This document shows positions 19,828 to 27,992 of a stretch of DNA of 64,000 nucleotides, piece by piece (the first letter of the stretch is position 1; each line of letters begins with the position of its first letter). The notes below the pieces were generated by a model. It was not told where the DNA came from, searched no databases, and saw only the letters and a program-made list of their open reading frames with translations. This DNA is from DASZIT01 sp963709665 (GTDB lineage: Bacteria; Actinomycetota; Acidimicrobiia; Acidimicrobiales; RAAP-2). Both the position numbers and the translations under genes were made by a program. The DNA lies in NCBI GenBank assembly GCA_963709665.1, contig CAVPWU010000007.1:1-64000 (forward strand), in the 5' to 3' direction.

Positions 19828-20277
19828 TCAGCGCAGGGAGCGGGCCCCCGGCCCGTCGTCACCGAGGGCGTCGTCCGGATTGGCCAGGCGGCAGTGGTCG
19901 ATGGAGAGGCAGCCGCAGCCGATGCACCCGGTGAGCCGGTCGCGCAGCCCCTGCAGGCGGAGGATCCGTCGGTCGAGGTCCTGGCGCCAGGCCGCCGACA
20001 GCCGGGCCCAGTCCTCCCGGGTGGGGGTGCGCTGGTCGCCCAGCTGCTCGAGGGCCTCCCGGATGGAGCGGAGGGGGAGTCCCACCCGCTGGGAGGCCCG
20101 GATGAAGGCCACCCGTCGGAGGGTGTCCCGGGCATAGCGGCGCTGATTCCCCGCCGTGCGCCAGCTGGAGATCAGTCCCTCGTCCTCGTAGAACCGGAGG
20201 GCGGAGACGGCCACACCGCTGCGGTCGGACAGCTGGCCGATGGAGAGCTCGTGGACGGAGGCCGGGAGACGGGTCAT
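19828..20277 (-). CDS. soxR: SoxR-type redox-sensing MerR-family regulator
   Basis: This 149-residue MerR-family activator has an N-terminal winged helix (IGQLSDRSGVAVSALRFYEDEGLI) and a dimerisation helix. The four-cysteine [2Fe-2S] motif is Cys118, Cys121, Cys123 and Cys129 (CIGCGCLSIDHC, CX2CXCX5C). That spacing is the one used by SoxR to sense redox-cycling compounds or superoxide. It is divergent from a small ORF and a questin-oxidase-like gene, with a near-perfect SoxR box between them. The ATG at 20277 is the only one in front of the HTH. Unlike the enterobacterial system there is no soxS; direct control of an oxygenase-type gene fits the actinobacterial pattern. Confidence 0.96.
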   Translation of the reverse strand: MTRLPASVHELSIGQLSDRSGVAVSALRFYEDEGLISSWRTAGNQRRYARDTLRRVAFIRASQRVGLPLRSIREALEQLGDQRTPTREDWARLSAAWRQDLDRRILRLQGLRDRLTGCIGCGCLSIDHCRLANPDDALGDDGPGARSLR

Positions 20278-20281
20278 GGGC

Positions 20282-20312
20282 TTGACCTCAATGTTACTTG
20301 AGGTTTTACGGT
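20282..20312 (+). promoter_or_regulatory. SoxR-box promoter with 19-bp spacer
   Basis: TTGACC (20282-20287) and TACGGT (20307-20312) form a -35/-10 pair separated by 19 bp, the overlong spacer typical of MerR-family targets. Between them lies CCTCAATGTTACTTGAGG (20286-20303), an 18-bp palindrome with 6-bp arms that closely matches the known SoxR site CCTCAAGTTAACTTGAGG. Transcription would begin at or next to the ATG at 20319. Confidence 0.9.
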
Positions 20313-20318
20313 AGGTGC

Positions 20319-20480
20319 ATGAGCCAACTCCGCACCCCCCGACTCGAGCCCGGGACCGCCGGTCTCGTCGCCCCCCGGCGCCTCCCGTCCGTCCCGCCAG
20401 GCGGGAACCTGAACCTGCACCTCCTCGAGGCCCCGGACCGGGACGTCCCGGCGCCGGACGACGGACCGGAGGCGGCATGA
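20319..20480 (+). CDS. 53-residue protein of unknown function, first ORF of the SoxR-controlled transcript
   Basis: This small ORF begins 6 nt after the TACGGT box of the SoxR promoter, so it would be the leaderless first cistron. It starts MSQLRTPRLEPGTAG and ends with an acidic tail DVPAPDDGPEAA. By my count nearly 90% of its codons end in G or C while second positions are mixed, which is the coding pattern of this genome. Its TGA overlaps the ATG of the next gene (ATGA). It may be a real small protein or only a coupling leader. No family is recognised, and a longer in-frame start for the next gene (GTG 20315) is the alternative. Confidence 0.55.
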   Translation: MSQLRTPRLEPGTAGLVAPRRLPSVPPGGNLNLHLLEAPDRDVPAPDDGPEAA

Positions 20481-21355
20481 GCGACCGGTCCCCACTGCTC
20501 GACGCCGCCCTCGAGCGGGTGACGGCCCTGGAGTTCGAGCTCCCCAGCCGGTTCGTCAACCACGGGCCGATGGCCTGCGAGGCCCTCGCCACCCTCGGCT
20601 ACGAGGAGGTGCTCGACGCCTGGGCCGACCGGTTCGTCGAGATACTGGTGGAAGGGGCCGCACCCATCGCCCCGGCCGCCGGCACCGGCTTCGAGTGGGA
20701 GTCGGCCCTGGGCGACTACCGACGCCTGCCCGAGTGGCTGGGCCACTACGAGCGCGCCATCGACGAGGAGGGGTGGGAGACGGTGGTCGCACAGTGGGTC
20801 CCGCGTCTGATGCCGGCCCTGACGTCGGCCCTCTTCCACGGGGTGATCCGGACCGCCCACGCCGTCCGCGCCATCGACGTCCGGGACACCCCGGCCCGTC
20901 GGCGGGAGCTGGCCCGGGCCCTCGGCAGCTGGTCGACCTGGTACCAACCGGGGGTCGACCCCGGGGACGGACGGGTCTCCGAGGATCTCCACCGGACGGT
21001 GACCGGGACGGCGTCGGACGCCTGCCGGGTCTTCGTCGCCGACCCCAACATCTTCCGGCTCCACGGGGTCACCGGCGCCATGGCCGTCGAGCTCCTCGTC
21101 GACCATCTGGCCCCCGCCGACGGTGCCGCCGCCGTCGCCCAGCTCCGGGCCGACCACGCCGCCAGCGCCGACGGAGCCCGGCGGGCCGGCGACGCCGGAG
21201 ATGACGTCAGTTGGGACGACCGGGTGGTGGTGGCGGCCGCCGACAGCCACGACGCCCACCAGGTCAAGCTGGTGGAGGCCTGTCGCCGGGGCGCTGCGGC
21301 CACCCGGGATCCGGTCTTCGCCGCCGCCGCCCGGACGGTGACCGGGGTGGGATGA
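20477..21355 (+). CDS. questin oxidase-like protein (DUF4243 family)
   Basis: This 292-residue protein matches the questin oxidase/DUF4243 family, whose fungal member opens an anthraquinone ring in a Baeyer-Villiger-like step. The N-terminal block FVNHGPMACEALATLGYEEV, the central WTxxLYxGVIRTAHAVRA-type segment (here ALFHGVIRTAHAVRAI) and the late FRLHGVTGAMAVELL are family features. GGAGG precedes the ATG by 4-5 nt and the ATG overlaps the upstream small ORF. The SoxR-controlled position fits oxidation or detoxification of quinones or similar redox-active compounds. That role is inferred. Confidence 0.85.
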   Translation: MSDRSPLLDAALERVTALEFELPSRFVNHGPMACEALATLGYEEVLDAWADRFVEILVEGAAPIAPAAGTGFEWESALGDYRRLPEWLGHYERAIDEEGWETVVAQWVPRLMPALTSALFHGVIRTAHAVRAIDVRDTPARRRELARALGSWSTWYQPGVDPGDGRVSEDLHRTVTGTASDACRVFVADPNIFRLHGVTGAMAVELLVDHLAPADGAAAVAQLRADHAASADGARRAGDAGDDVSWDDRVVVAAADSHDAHQVKLVEACRRGAAATRDPVFAAAARTVTGVG

Positions 21356-21386
21356 CCCCGCGGTCCGCCGGGGACGCCGCCCGGGC

Positions 21387-21776
21387 TCAGCGGCCCAGGA
21401 AGTCCCGGACCAGGGTGGCGGGGGCGGCGGCCAGCCAGGCGTCCTCCAGCAGCTCGGCCAGCAGGGGCCCGGTGACGGCTTCCAGCTGCACCAGCACGGC
21501 GGCGTAGCCGTCGAAGTGGGGGATGGTGAAGACGGTCCCGGCGTGGCTGGCCAGGACCACCTCCTTGTCCTGGAGGTCGGCGACCGACACCGCCAGGATC
21601 GGCCCGTCCGGCGGCGGGGTGTCGCCGAACCGTCTCAGGTCCGCCTTGGAGAAGGGCCGTTCCCAGGCGAACGCCTTCGTCCCGGCCACGAACCAGGTGC
21701 GGTGACCGTGCCGCTCCCCCTCGGTCGTCTGCGGCAGCCGCCGGGCCAGCTCACCGACCTCCTCGAACGTCGCCAT
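21387..21776 (-). CDS. MmcQ/YjbR family protein
   Basis: This 129-residue protein has the MmcQ/YjbR fold: FEEVGELARRLPQTTEGERHGHRTWFVAGTKAFAW at the start and a late GTVFTIPHFDGYAAVLVQLE segment. Members are small double-wing DNA-binding-like proteins of mostly unknown role. The ATG at 21776 has TACGGT 6 nt upstream on the minus strand, giving a leaderless start. A frame open further upstream belongs to the shadow of the methyltransferase gene. It is convergent with the questin-oxidase-like gene. Confidence 0.87.
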   Translation of the reverse strand: MATFEEVGELARRLPQTTEGERHGHRTWFVAGTKAFAWERPFSKADLRRFGDTPPPDGPILAVSVADLQDKEVVLASHAGTVFTIPHFDGYAAVLVQLEAVTGPLLAELLEDAWLAAAPATLVRDFLGR

Positions 21777-21802
21777 CGTGGCACCGTACCGCCGGAGACC
21801 GG

Positions 21803-22720
21803 TCAGGGCGTCGTCAGACGCTCGAAGGCGATGGCGGCCGCAGTGGCCACGTTCAGCGAGTCGGTGCCCCCGGCCATGGGGATGGCCACGACCTCGTCGG
21901 CCCGGTCGAGCACGGCGTCCGACAGCCCGGGGCCCTCGGCGCCGAGCACCACCGCCACCCCCCGGCGCCCGGACCCGGTCGATCCGCCACCCGGGGGACG
22001 GTCGTCCACCAGGGACCCCAGCCGGCGGACCGGCACCGGCTCCCGGCGCCCGGCTCCCGGCCCCCGACGGGGCGACAGGGCCGCCACCACGAAACCGGCC
22101 GCCCGGACCCGGTCTAGGCCGTCGGGCCACGGTGTCAGGCGGGCGAACGGGATCCGCAGGGCGTGCCCGATGGAGACCCGGATCGAGCGGCGGTAGAGCG
22201 GGTCGGCGCACGACGGGTCGAGCAGCACCCCGGCCACCCCGAAGGCGGCGGCGTTCCGGAACAGGGCGCCGATGTTCTCGTGGTCGTTGAGGCCCTCCAG
22301 GACCGCCACCACCGGGGGTCCCCCGCCGGGGCCGACGGTGGACACCGCCCGGGCCAGGAGCTCGTCGGCCTCCGGCTCGGGAGGGCGGGCGGCGATCGCC
22401 ACCACCCCCCGGTGGATGCGGAACCCCACGGTGGCCGCCACCACCTCCCGTCCGCCCACGTACACCGGGGCCCCGGTGGCCCGGACCCCCTCGACCAGGT
22501 CGGCGGCCGAGACCGCCCGGGCGTCGTCCACCAGCAGCGACCGCACCCGATGGCCGGCGGCCAGCAGCTGCCGGACGGCCAGCTTGCCCTCCACCACGAT
22601 GATCGACCGCTCCGCCTCCACCCGCCGGCGACTGGCCGGGTCCACCAGGTCCCGGTAGTCGGCGAGGCGGGGGTCGGCCGGGTCGTCGATGGCGACCAGG
22701 GGCCCGGGGCCCGGAGTCAA
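21803..22720 (-). CDS. SpoU/TrmH-family RNA 2'-O-methyltransferase
   Basis: This 305-residue enzyme has an N-terminal substrate-binding domain (RRRVEAERSIIVVEGKLAVRQLLA) and a C-terminal SPOUT knot domain with NDHENIGALFRNAAAFGVAGVLLD, VVLGAEGPGLS and IPMAGGTDSLNVATAAAIAF. It uses SAM to methylate a ribose in rRNA or tRNA; the target is unknown. The TTG at 22720 overlaps the icd stop as TTGA, so it is translationally coupled to icd. A Gly/Pro/Arg-rich insert near residues 215-250 is unusual. Confidence 0.9.
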   Translation of the reverse strand: MTPGPGPLVAIDDPADPRLADYRDLVDPASRRRVEAERSIIVVEGKLAVRQLLAAGHRVRSLLVDDARAVSAADLVEGVRATGAPVYVGGREVVAATVGFRIHRGVVAIAARPPEPEADELLARAVSTVGPGGGPPVVAVLEGLNDHENIGALFRNAAAFGVAGVLLDPSCADPLYRRSIRVSIGHALRIPFARLTPWPDGLDRVRAAGFVVAALSPRRGPGAGRREPVPVRRLGSLVDDRPPGGGSTGSGRRGVAVVLGAEGPGLSDAVLDRADEVVAIPMAGGTDSLNVATAAAIAFERLTTP

Positions 22721-24953
22721 CCCCCCAGGGTGGCCAGCGCCTGGTTGAGGGTGGACGAGGGCCGCATGACGGCCTCGGCCCGGGCCGGGTCGGGCTGGTA
22801 GTAGCCGCCGATGTCGACCGGCGAGCCCTGGACGGCGACCAGCTCGTCGACGATGGCCTGCTCCCCGTCGGCCAGCGTCCCGGCCAGGCCGGCGAAGGCC
22901 TCGGCCAGGAACAGGTCGTCGGTCTGGGCGGCCAGCTCCTGGGCCCAGTAGAGGGCCAGGTAGAAGTGGCTGCCCCGGTTGTCGATGCCCCCCAGCCCGA
23001 CGGGTCGGCGACTTGTCCCGGTCGAGGAAGGTGCCGGTGGCCCGGTCGAGGGTGTCGGCCAGCACCTGGGCCCGGGCGTTGCCCGTCTGGGTGGCCAGCT
23101 GCTCGAAGCTGGCCGCCAGGGCCAGGAACTCGCCCAGGCTGTCCCAGCGGAGGTAGTTCTCCTTGACCAGCTGCTGGACGTGCTTGGGCGCCGAGCCGCC
23201 GGCCCCGGTCTCGAACAGGCCGCCGCCGCTGAGCAGCGGGACGACCGAGAGCATCTTGGCGCTGGTCCCCAGCTCGAGGATGGGGAACAGGTCGGTGAGG
23301 TAGTCGCGCAGCACGTTGCCGGTCACCGAGATGGTGTCCTCGCCCCGCCGGATGCGCTCGAGGGAGTAGGCGGTGGCCTCGCTCGGGGGTCAGGATCTCG
23401 AATCTGGAGACCGTCGGTGTCGAGCTCGGCCAGGTAGCCGCTCCACCATGGCCGATGAGGTTGGCGTCGTGGGCCCGCCCCTCGTCGAGCCAGAACACCG
23501 CCGGGGTCCCGGTGGCCCGGGCCCGGGTGACGGCCAGCTTCACCCAGTCCCGGATGGGCACGTCCTTGGTCTGGCACATCCGGAAGACGTCGCCGGCGGC
23601 CACCGGCTGCTCGAGCACCACCGCGCCGGAGCCGTCGACCACCCGGACCGTCCCGTCGCTCGGGATCTCGAAGGTCTTGTCGTGGCTGCCGTACTCCTCG
23701 GCCGCCTGGGCCATGAGCCCGACGTTGGGCACCGAGCCCATGGTGGCCGGGTCGTAGGCCCCGTGGCCGGCGGCAGTCGTCGATCACCACCTGGTAGACG
23801 CCGGCGTAGCTGCTGTCGGGGATGACGGCCAGGGTGTCGGCCTCCTCGCCGTCCGGGCCCCACATGTGGCCGGAGGTGCGGATCATGGCCGGCATGGAGG
23901 CGTCGACGATGACGTCGCTGGGGACGTGGAGGTTGGTGATGCCCCGGTCGGAGTCCACCATGGCCAGGGCGGGCCCGTCGGCCAGCTCGGCGTCGAAGGA
24001 GGCCCGGATGGCCGCCCCGTCGGGCAGCGCGGTCGAGGCCCGTCGAAGATGGCGCCCAGCCCGTCGTTGGGGCTCAGCCCGGCGGCGGCGAGGGCGGCGC
24101 CGTACCGGTCGAAGGTGTCCGGGAAGAAGGCCCGCACCACGTGGCCGAAGATGATCGGGTCGGAGATCTTCATCATGGTGGCCTTCAGGTGGACCGAGAA
24201 GAGGACGCCCTCGGCCGCCGGCCCGGGCGATCTGGGCGGTCAGGAACGGCGCGCAGGTCGGCCACCCGCATCACCGAGGCGTCGACCACCTCGCCGGCCA
24301 GCACCGGCACCGACCGCCGCAGCACGGTGGTGGTGCCGTCGGCCGCCTCCAGCTCGATGCGCAGCGACGCCGGCCTCGGCCACGATGGCCGAGCGCTCGG
24401 TGGAGCGGAAGTCGCCGGCCTCCATGTGGGCCACGTTGGTCCGGGACTCGGGGCTCCACGCCCCCATCCGGTGGGGGTGGGCCTGGGCGTAGTGCTTGAC
24501 CGAGGCCGGGGCCCGGCGGTCGGAGTTGCCCTGGCGGAGCACCGGGTTGACCGCGCTCCCCATCACCTTGTCGTAGCGGGACCGGACCTCGCGCTCCTCG
24601 TCGGTGGCGGGGCTCGTCGGGGTAGTCGGGCACCGCGTACCCGTGGCGCCTGCAGCTCGGCGATGGCCGCCTTCAGCTGGGGGCTGGAGGCCGAGACGTT
24701 CGGCAGCTTGATGATGTTGGCCTCCGGGGTGGTGGCCAGGCGGCCCAGCTCGGCCGAGGGCGTCCTCGACCCGCTGGCCCTCGGGGAGCCGGTCGGGGAA
24801 GCCGGCGAGGATACGGCCGGCCAGCGAGATGTCGCGGGTCTCCACCCGGACCCCGGCGGTGGCGGCGTAGGCCTGGACGACCGGCAGGAACGAGTAGGTG
24901 GCCAGGGCCGGGGCCTCGTCGGTGTGCGTGTAGATGATGGTCGAGTCAGTCAC
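22717..24953 (-). pseudogene. icd: monomeric NADP-dependent isocitrate dehydrogenase, about 13 frameshifts
   Basis: The pieces, read in order across frames, form a complete monomeric Icd that converts isocitrate to 2-oxoglutarate: STIIYTHTDEAPALATYSFL at the start, then SASSPQLKAAIAEL, NSDRRAPASVKHYAQAHPHR, MVDSDRGITNLHVPSDVIVD, SGHMWGPDGEEADTLAVIPD, KMLSVVPLLSGGGLFETGAG and AVMRPSSTLNQALATLGG. Slips of +1 lie near 24763, 24644, 24614, 24370, 24255, 24222 and 23773, about four between 23460 and 23390, and one at 22990; one -1 is near 24040. Corrected, the gene is 2226 nt and 741 residues, the family length. Conserved residues are intact between slips. The GTG at 24953 follows GGAAGCGGAG. I label it pseudogene only because of the number of breaks; indel errors are more likely. 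Confidence 0.9.
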
Positions 24954-25144
24954 TCGGGCTCCGCTTCCGTCGGTTCCGCACGAAGGGGTCCCGTGCCGCG
25001 TCAAGAACACCACCCGGACGGCGGTGGCCGCAACCCGGGCGCCGGTGGGTGCCGGGATCCCGACCGCCCGTCGGCGGGGGTGGGCCGTCGGTACCATGCA
25101 GAAGGCCCTCCCCGCCGGGACGGGCGGCCGACCAGGGAGACCGT

Positions 25145-25588
25145 GTGAACCGAGTCAGCACCTACCTCAACTTCATGGGGAACGCCGAGGAGGCGTTCAC
25201 CTTCTACGCCTCGACGTTCGGCACCGAGATCGAAGGGCCCGTCATGCGGATCGGGGACCTGCCGGCCGGTCCGGGCGCCCCCGAGCTCTCCGACGCCGAG
25301 AAGGGGATGGTGATGCACATTGAGCTCCCCATCCTGGCCGGCCACGTGCTGATGGCCACCGACCTGGTGGCGTCGATGGGCCACGAGCTGCGCATCGGCA
25401 ACAACACCACCCTCAACCTCGAGCTCGACGACCGGGCCGAGACCGAGCGGCTCTACACCGCCCTGTCCGAGGGCGGCCGGGACGCCACCGGACTCCAGGA
25501 CATGCCCTGGGGTGCCTACTGGGGAACCTGCCTGGACCGGTTCGGGATCCGCTGGATGTTCAACTGCTCCGACTCCCCCGCCCGATGA
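25145..25588 (+). CDS. VOC/glyoxalase superfamily protein (PhnB-like)
   Basis: This 147-residue protein has the PhnB/YjdN-type paired beta-alpha-beta-beta-beta fold: RVSTYLNFMGNAEEAFTFYA at the start, MATDLVASMGHELRIGNNTT in the middle and MPWGAYWGTCLDRFGIRWMF at the end. Proteins of this group are often annotated as 3-demethylubiquinone methyltransferase-like, but the fold alone does not fix a reaction. The GTG at 25145 has AGGGAG about 7 nt upstream. It is divergent from icd, 191 bp away. Confidence 0.88.
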   Translation: MNRVSTYLNFMGNAEEAFTFYASTFGTEIEGPVMRIGDLPAGPGAPELSDAEKGMVMHIELPILAGHVLMATDLVASMGHELRIGNNTTLNLELDDRAETERLYTALSEGGRDATGLQDMPWGAYWGTCLDRFGIRWMFNCSDSPAR

Positions 25589-25848
25589 CGGGGCCGGCCC
25601 ATCCGACCGGGTCACCCTGGACCGGCGTCCGCACCGCTCGGTAGCCGGCCCGTCCGGCGTCCCGGGTGCCCACTGCGGTGCCGGACACATCCCGAGGCCG
25701 GTGGGGGCGACACGGGCGCAGATGGAGCTGACCGGGCCCACCCCACCCGCCGGGCTGCGGGACGTCCGGAGCTGGGCGGCCTGCCGACCCCGGCGGTGAC
25801 CGACCGCCGGCACCCCGAGAGGCGGCTTGCCCTCCCCCGACGAGGTGC

Positions 25849-25867
25849 ATAGATTAGGGTCACCTAA
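25849..25867 (+). promoter_or_regulatory. IdeR/DtxR-like iron box upstream of ferric-iron binding protein
   Basis: ATAGATTAGGGTCACCTAA matches the IdeR/DtxR consensus TTAGGTTAGGCTAACCTAA at 15 of 19 positions by my alignment. A TAATAT hexamer (25865-25870) overlaps its right end and could be the -10, so a bound regulator would block the promoter. It is the only marked feature of the 373-bp gap from 25589 to 25961; I see no gene in that gap. Confidence 0.72.
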
Positions 25868-25961
25868 TATTCGTTGTATGGGTTGGCTACATCGCGAAGC
25901 CGTCCAGCCTCGCCGCCGGCTCGCACGCCGACCGCCACCACCCACCCGAGGAGACCCACCG

Positions 25962-27023
25962 ATGGCACCGATCCGCACCTCCCCACGACGACGGGCCTGG
26001 CGGTCCATCCCGGTCGGGCTGGCGGCCGTGCTGGTGGCCGGGCTGGCGGCCACCGCCTGCGGCTCGTCGGGGGGAGGCTCGGGGCCCGTCCTCACCCTCT
26101 ACAACGCCCAGCACGAGCAGACCACCGACGCCCTGGTGGAGGCGTTCACCAAGCAGACCGGGATCAAGGTGCGGGTGGAGAACGACGACGAGGACGTGCT
26201 GACCGCCCAGATCGAGCAGGAAGGCGGACGCTCCCCGGCCGACGTCTTCTACACCGAGAACTCCAACTGGCTCGAGCAGTTGAACCAGAAGGGACTGCTC
26301 ACCAGAGTCGACCCCGCCACCCTGGCCAACGTCCCCGCCGCCGACAGCGCGTCGAACGGCAACTGGGTCGGGGTCTCCGCCCGGATCAGCGCCATCGTCT
26401 ACAACCCCTCGAAGATCAGCGCCTCGCAGCTGCCCACCTCGGTGCTGGACATGGCCGACCCCAAGTACAAGGGAAAGTTCGAGCTGGCCCCGTCGGAGAC
26501 CGACTTCTGGCCGATCGTGAGCTCGGTGGCCAAGTCGGAGGGGAACGCCGCCGCCCTCGCCTGGCTCGAGGGCCTGAAGGCGAACGCCGGAGCCAACGAC
26601 AACGTCCCGGACAACGAGACGCTGACCAGCGACGTCAGCGCGGGGACCACCTCCTTCGCCCTCATCAACCACTACTACTACTACCGGCTCCGGGCCGAGG
26701 TGGGCGCCGGCTCCGTCCACGCCAGGCTGGCCTACTTCGCGCCCCGTGACCCGGGCTACATCCAGGACATCTCGGGTGCCGCCGTCCTGAAGTCGTCCAC
26801 CCACCAGAAGGAGGCCCAGGAGCTGCTGGCCTTCCTGACCGGCCGGACGGGGCAGACCCTGCTGGCCGAGGGGGAGAGCTTCGAGTACCCGATCCATCCG
26901 GGCGTGGCCGCCAACCCGGAGCTGACCCCGCTGGCCCAGCTGCAGCCGGCGCCCTTCACACCGGCCGACCTGGGCACCGGGCTCAACGCCAAGGCACTGC
27001 TGCAGCAGGCCGGGCTGCTCTGA
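25962..27023 (+). CDS. ferric-iron ABC transporter substrate-binding lipoprotein (FutA/FbpA-like)
   Basis: This 353-residue exported protein has a basic n-region, a hydrophobic stretch and lipobox ATACGSS, then a type II binding domain: LTLYNAQHEQTTDALVEAFT, ADVFYTENSNWLEQL, VGVSARISAIVYNPSKIS and INHYYYYRLRAEVG. The cluster of tyrosines near residue 235 corresponds to the Tyr ligands used by FbpA/FutA for Fe(III). A GAGGAG ribosome-binding site precedes the ATG by 8 nt. An iron box lies about 95 bp upstream, which supports iron-repressed expression. No permease or ATPase gene follows, so it must work with a transporter encoded elsewhere. Confidence 0.9.
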   Translation: MAPIRTSPRRRAWRSIPVGLAAVLVAGLAATACGSSGGGSGPVLTLYNAQHEQTTDALVEAFTKQTGIKVRVENDDEDVLTAQIEQEGGRSPADVFYTENSNWLEQLNQKGLLTRVDPATLANVPAADSASNGNWVGVSARISAIVYNPSKISASQLPTSVLDMADPKYKGKFELAPSETDFWPIVSSVAKSEGNAAALAWLEGLKANAGANDNVPDNETLTSDVSAGTTSFALINHYYYYRLRAEVGAGSVHARLAYFAPRDPGYIQDISGAAVLKSSTHQKEAQELLAFLTGRTGQTLLAEGESFEYPIHPGVAANPELTPLAQLQPAPFTPADLGTGLNAKALLQQAGLL

Positions 27024-27100
27024 CCGCGGCCGGCCCGTCGTCACCTACCCTCAGGGGGCGCCGGTGCGGCCGGCCGCCGTCCGATCCGAGGAGGAGCCCC

Positions 27101-27985
27101 ATGCCCGGAGCACTGCAGGAGGCCGTCACCGGCCAGGGGCCCATGGTGGTCGCCCCCGGCGTCTACGACGGCCTGACCGCCCGGCTGGTGGCCGACCGGG
27201 GGTTCGCGGCGGCCTACATGACCGGTGCCGGCACCTCGGCGTCCTACGGCTACCCGGACTACGGGCTCCTGACCATGACCGACATGGTCGACAACGCCGC
27301 CCGGATCGCCCAGGCCACCGACATCCCGGTCATCGCCGACGCCGACACCGGCTACGGCAACGAGCTCAACGTCGTCCGGACCGTGCGGGAGTTCGCCCGG
27401 GCCGGGGTGGCGGCCATCCACATCGAGGACCAGGCCTTCCCCAAGCGCTGCGGCCATCTGGCCGGCAAGCAGATCGTGGAGCGGGGCCCCTGGCTCCGCA
27501 AGCTGCGGGCGGCGGTGGACAGCCGACCCGACGAGGGGTTCCTGATCATCGCCCGGACCGACGCCCGGGCGGTGGCCGGCTTCGACGAGGCGATCGGGCG
27601 GGCCAACGCCGCTCTGGCCGCCGGGGCCGACGTGGCCTTCGTGGAGGCCCCGGAGACCGTCGAGGAGATCGCCGCCGTCCCCGAACGGGTGGACGGCCCG
27701 TGCCTGTTCAACGTGGTACCCGGCGGCCGCTCCCCGTCGGTGCCCCTCCACCAGCTGGAGGGGCTCGGCTACCGGATCGCCATCCTGCCCGGGGCCCTGC
27801 TGATGCCGGTGGTCGACGCCTGCGACCGGGCGCTCACCGAGCTGGGCGCCACCCGTCCCCCGGGCCCGTCGTGGACGGTGGAGAGCGGTCCGGCCGGCCT
27901 CTTCGAGCGGGCCGGCTCCGCGGCTTGGGACCGGCTCCGGGACCGCTTCGGCGAGTCCGGGGAGACCGACCGGCCCGGCCGGTAG
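27101..27985 (+). CDS. isocitrate lyase/PEP mutase family lyase
   Basis: This 294-residue (beta/alpha)8 enzyme of the PEP mutase/isocitrate lyase superfamily has VAPGVYDGLTARLV, Mg2+-binding DADTGYGN, the KRCGH signature with its catalytic Cys, and IARTDARA. Closest functional classes are 2-methylisocitrate lyase, oxaloacetate decarboxylase and carboxyphosphonoenolpyruvate mutase-like enzymes that cleave or form C-C bonds in 2-oxo acids. The exact substrate cannot be fixed. GAGGAG precedes the ATG. A TACCCT box near 27051 could be its -10. Confidence 0.88.
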   Translation: MPGALQEAVTGQGPMVVAPGVYDGLTARLVADRGFAAAYMTGAGTSASYGYPDYGLLTMTDMVDNAARIAQATDIPVIADADTGYGNELNVVRTVREFARAGVAAIHIEDQAFPKRCGHLAGKQIVERGPWLRKLRAAVDSRPDEGFLIIARTDARAVAGFDEAIGRANAALAAGADVAFVEAPETVEEIAAVPERVDGPCLFNVVPGGRSPSVPLHQLEGLGYRIAILPGALLMPVVDACDRALTELGATRPPGPSWTVESGPAGLFERAGSAAWDRLRDRFGESGETDRPGR

Positions 27986-27992
27986 GCGTCGG

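Noticed and set aside
19574..20137. Open frame on the plus strand over the soxR 3' region
   Set aside because: It is mostly antisense to soxR, has no ribosome-binding site and no recognisable domain.
20315..20476. GTG at 20315 as an in-frame longer start of the questin-oxidase-like gene
   Set aside because: The extension is Arg/Pro low complexity, lies within 3 nt of the -10, and has a poorer coding pattern than the small ORF in the other frame. The ATG at 20477 has its own GGAGG.
22717..24953. Programmed frameshifting as the explanation for the icd breaks
   Set aside because: About 13 slips in varied contexts without slippery heptamers or stimulators cannot be programmed. Errors or decay are the only realistic options.
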